A stretch of DNA of 16,844 nucleotides from Chloroflexota bacterium (lineage in GTDB: Bacteria > Chloroflexota > UBA5177 > JANWHV01), in assembly GCA_025450255.1 (NCBI GenBank), contig JANWHV010000250.1, positions 1 through 16,844 of the forward strand, written 5' to 3'. The position numbers and the translations under genes were made by a program. This document shows positions 16,725-16,844 of the stretch, piece after piece; the first letter of the stretch is position 1; the number at the start of each line of letters is the position of its first letter. The notes under the pieces are model-generated. The model was not told where the DNA came from and did not search any database. It worked only from the letters and a program-made list of their open reading frames with translations.

Positions 16725-16844
16725 ATGGCCACCATCGTATTCATTGCCTTCGCCGCGCATGTTGTTGCCTGGATCGCCTTACCGCATCGCAAGGTTGTGG
16801 CCCAGCCTGAAACGAACCATGGGCTGGTAGGCGCTGTCGCGGCG
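16725..16844 (+). CDS. Start of an unrecognised protein with an N-terminal hydrophobic helix, cut by window edge
   Basis: ATG at 16725 is preceded by AAGGAG (16710-16715) at 9 nt, one of the best ribosome sites in the window. Forty codons are open to the edge. The first 19 residues, MATIVFIAFAAHVVAWIAL, form a hydrophobic helix, followed by PHRKVVAQPETNHGLVGAVAA. This fits a signal anchor or the first segment of a membrane protein. No family is recognised and the C-terminus is not in view. Its 5' region holds the structured stretch, the terminator and the strong promoter described upstream, which may control it. Confidence 0.6.
   Translation, partial: MATIVFIAFAAHVVAWIALPHRKVVAQPETNHGLVGAVAA

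Overview
The window looks like a stretch of core chromosome from a GC-rich bacterium (about 60% GC by eye). It carries nine complete or nearly complete recognisable genes, a prolyl-oligopeptidase-type gene cut by the left edge and a small unrecognised gene cut by the right edge. A CdaA-type (not DisA-type) diadenylate cyclase paired with a YbbR-domain protein, in GC-rich DNA with many GTG starts, points away from Actinobacteria (usually DisA) and from low-GC Firmicutes. Chloroflexota or a neighbouring GC-rich phylum fits best. This placement is inference only. I see no CRISPR array, tRNA, rRNA, transposase, phage gene or toxin-antitoxin pair.

Layout, left to right: (1) an S9 peptidase (minus, C-terminus missing) lies downstream of dnaG (minus). 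(2) Upstream of dnaG is a 13-codon leader ORF with a perfect AAGGAG, in the same frame as dnaG, and a short divergent region shared with a HAD-IIA phosphatase (plus). (3) The HAD gene converges on a cdaA-ybbR operon (minus, 1-nt gap) that would make and modulate c-di-AMP. (4) A 314-bp divergent region with a 21-bp near-perfect palindrome leads into uvrB (plus). (5) A sugar-type (MalK/UgpC/MsmX) ABC ATPase follows without its permeases and ends in a perfect 16-bp-stem hairpin. (6) On the minus strand come serA, alaS and a small FKBP-type prolyl isomerase, in transcription order. (7) Divergent from serA is a site-2-protease-family (M50) membrane metalloprotease, with nested palindromes in the shared upstream region. 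(8) The last 500 bp hold the least explained signal: a consensus-like promoter (TTGACA, 17 bp, TATGGT), a roughly 95-nt structured stretch, a strong intrinsic terminator, then about 200 nt of further hairpins before the start of a small membrane protein.

Most of the genes are housekeeping: replication priming, excision repair, alanyl-tRNA charging, serine synthesis, protein folding and c-di-AMP signalling. They do not form one pathway. The part most likely to be undescribed is the non-coding DNA, above all the small-RNA or attenuator locus at 16368-16724, followed by the palindrome before uvrB and the leader ORF before dnaG.
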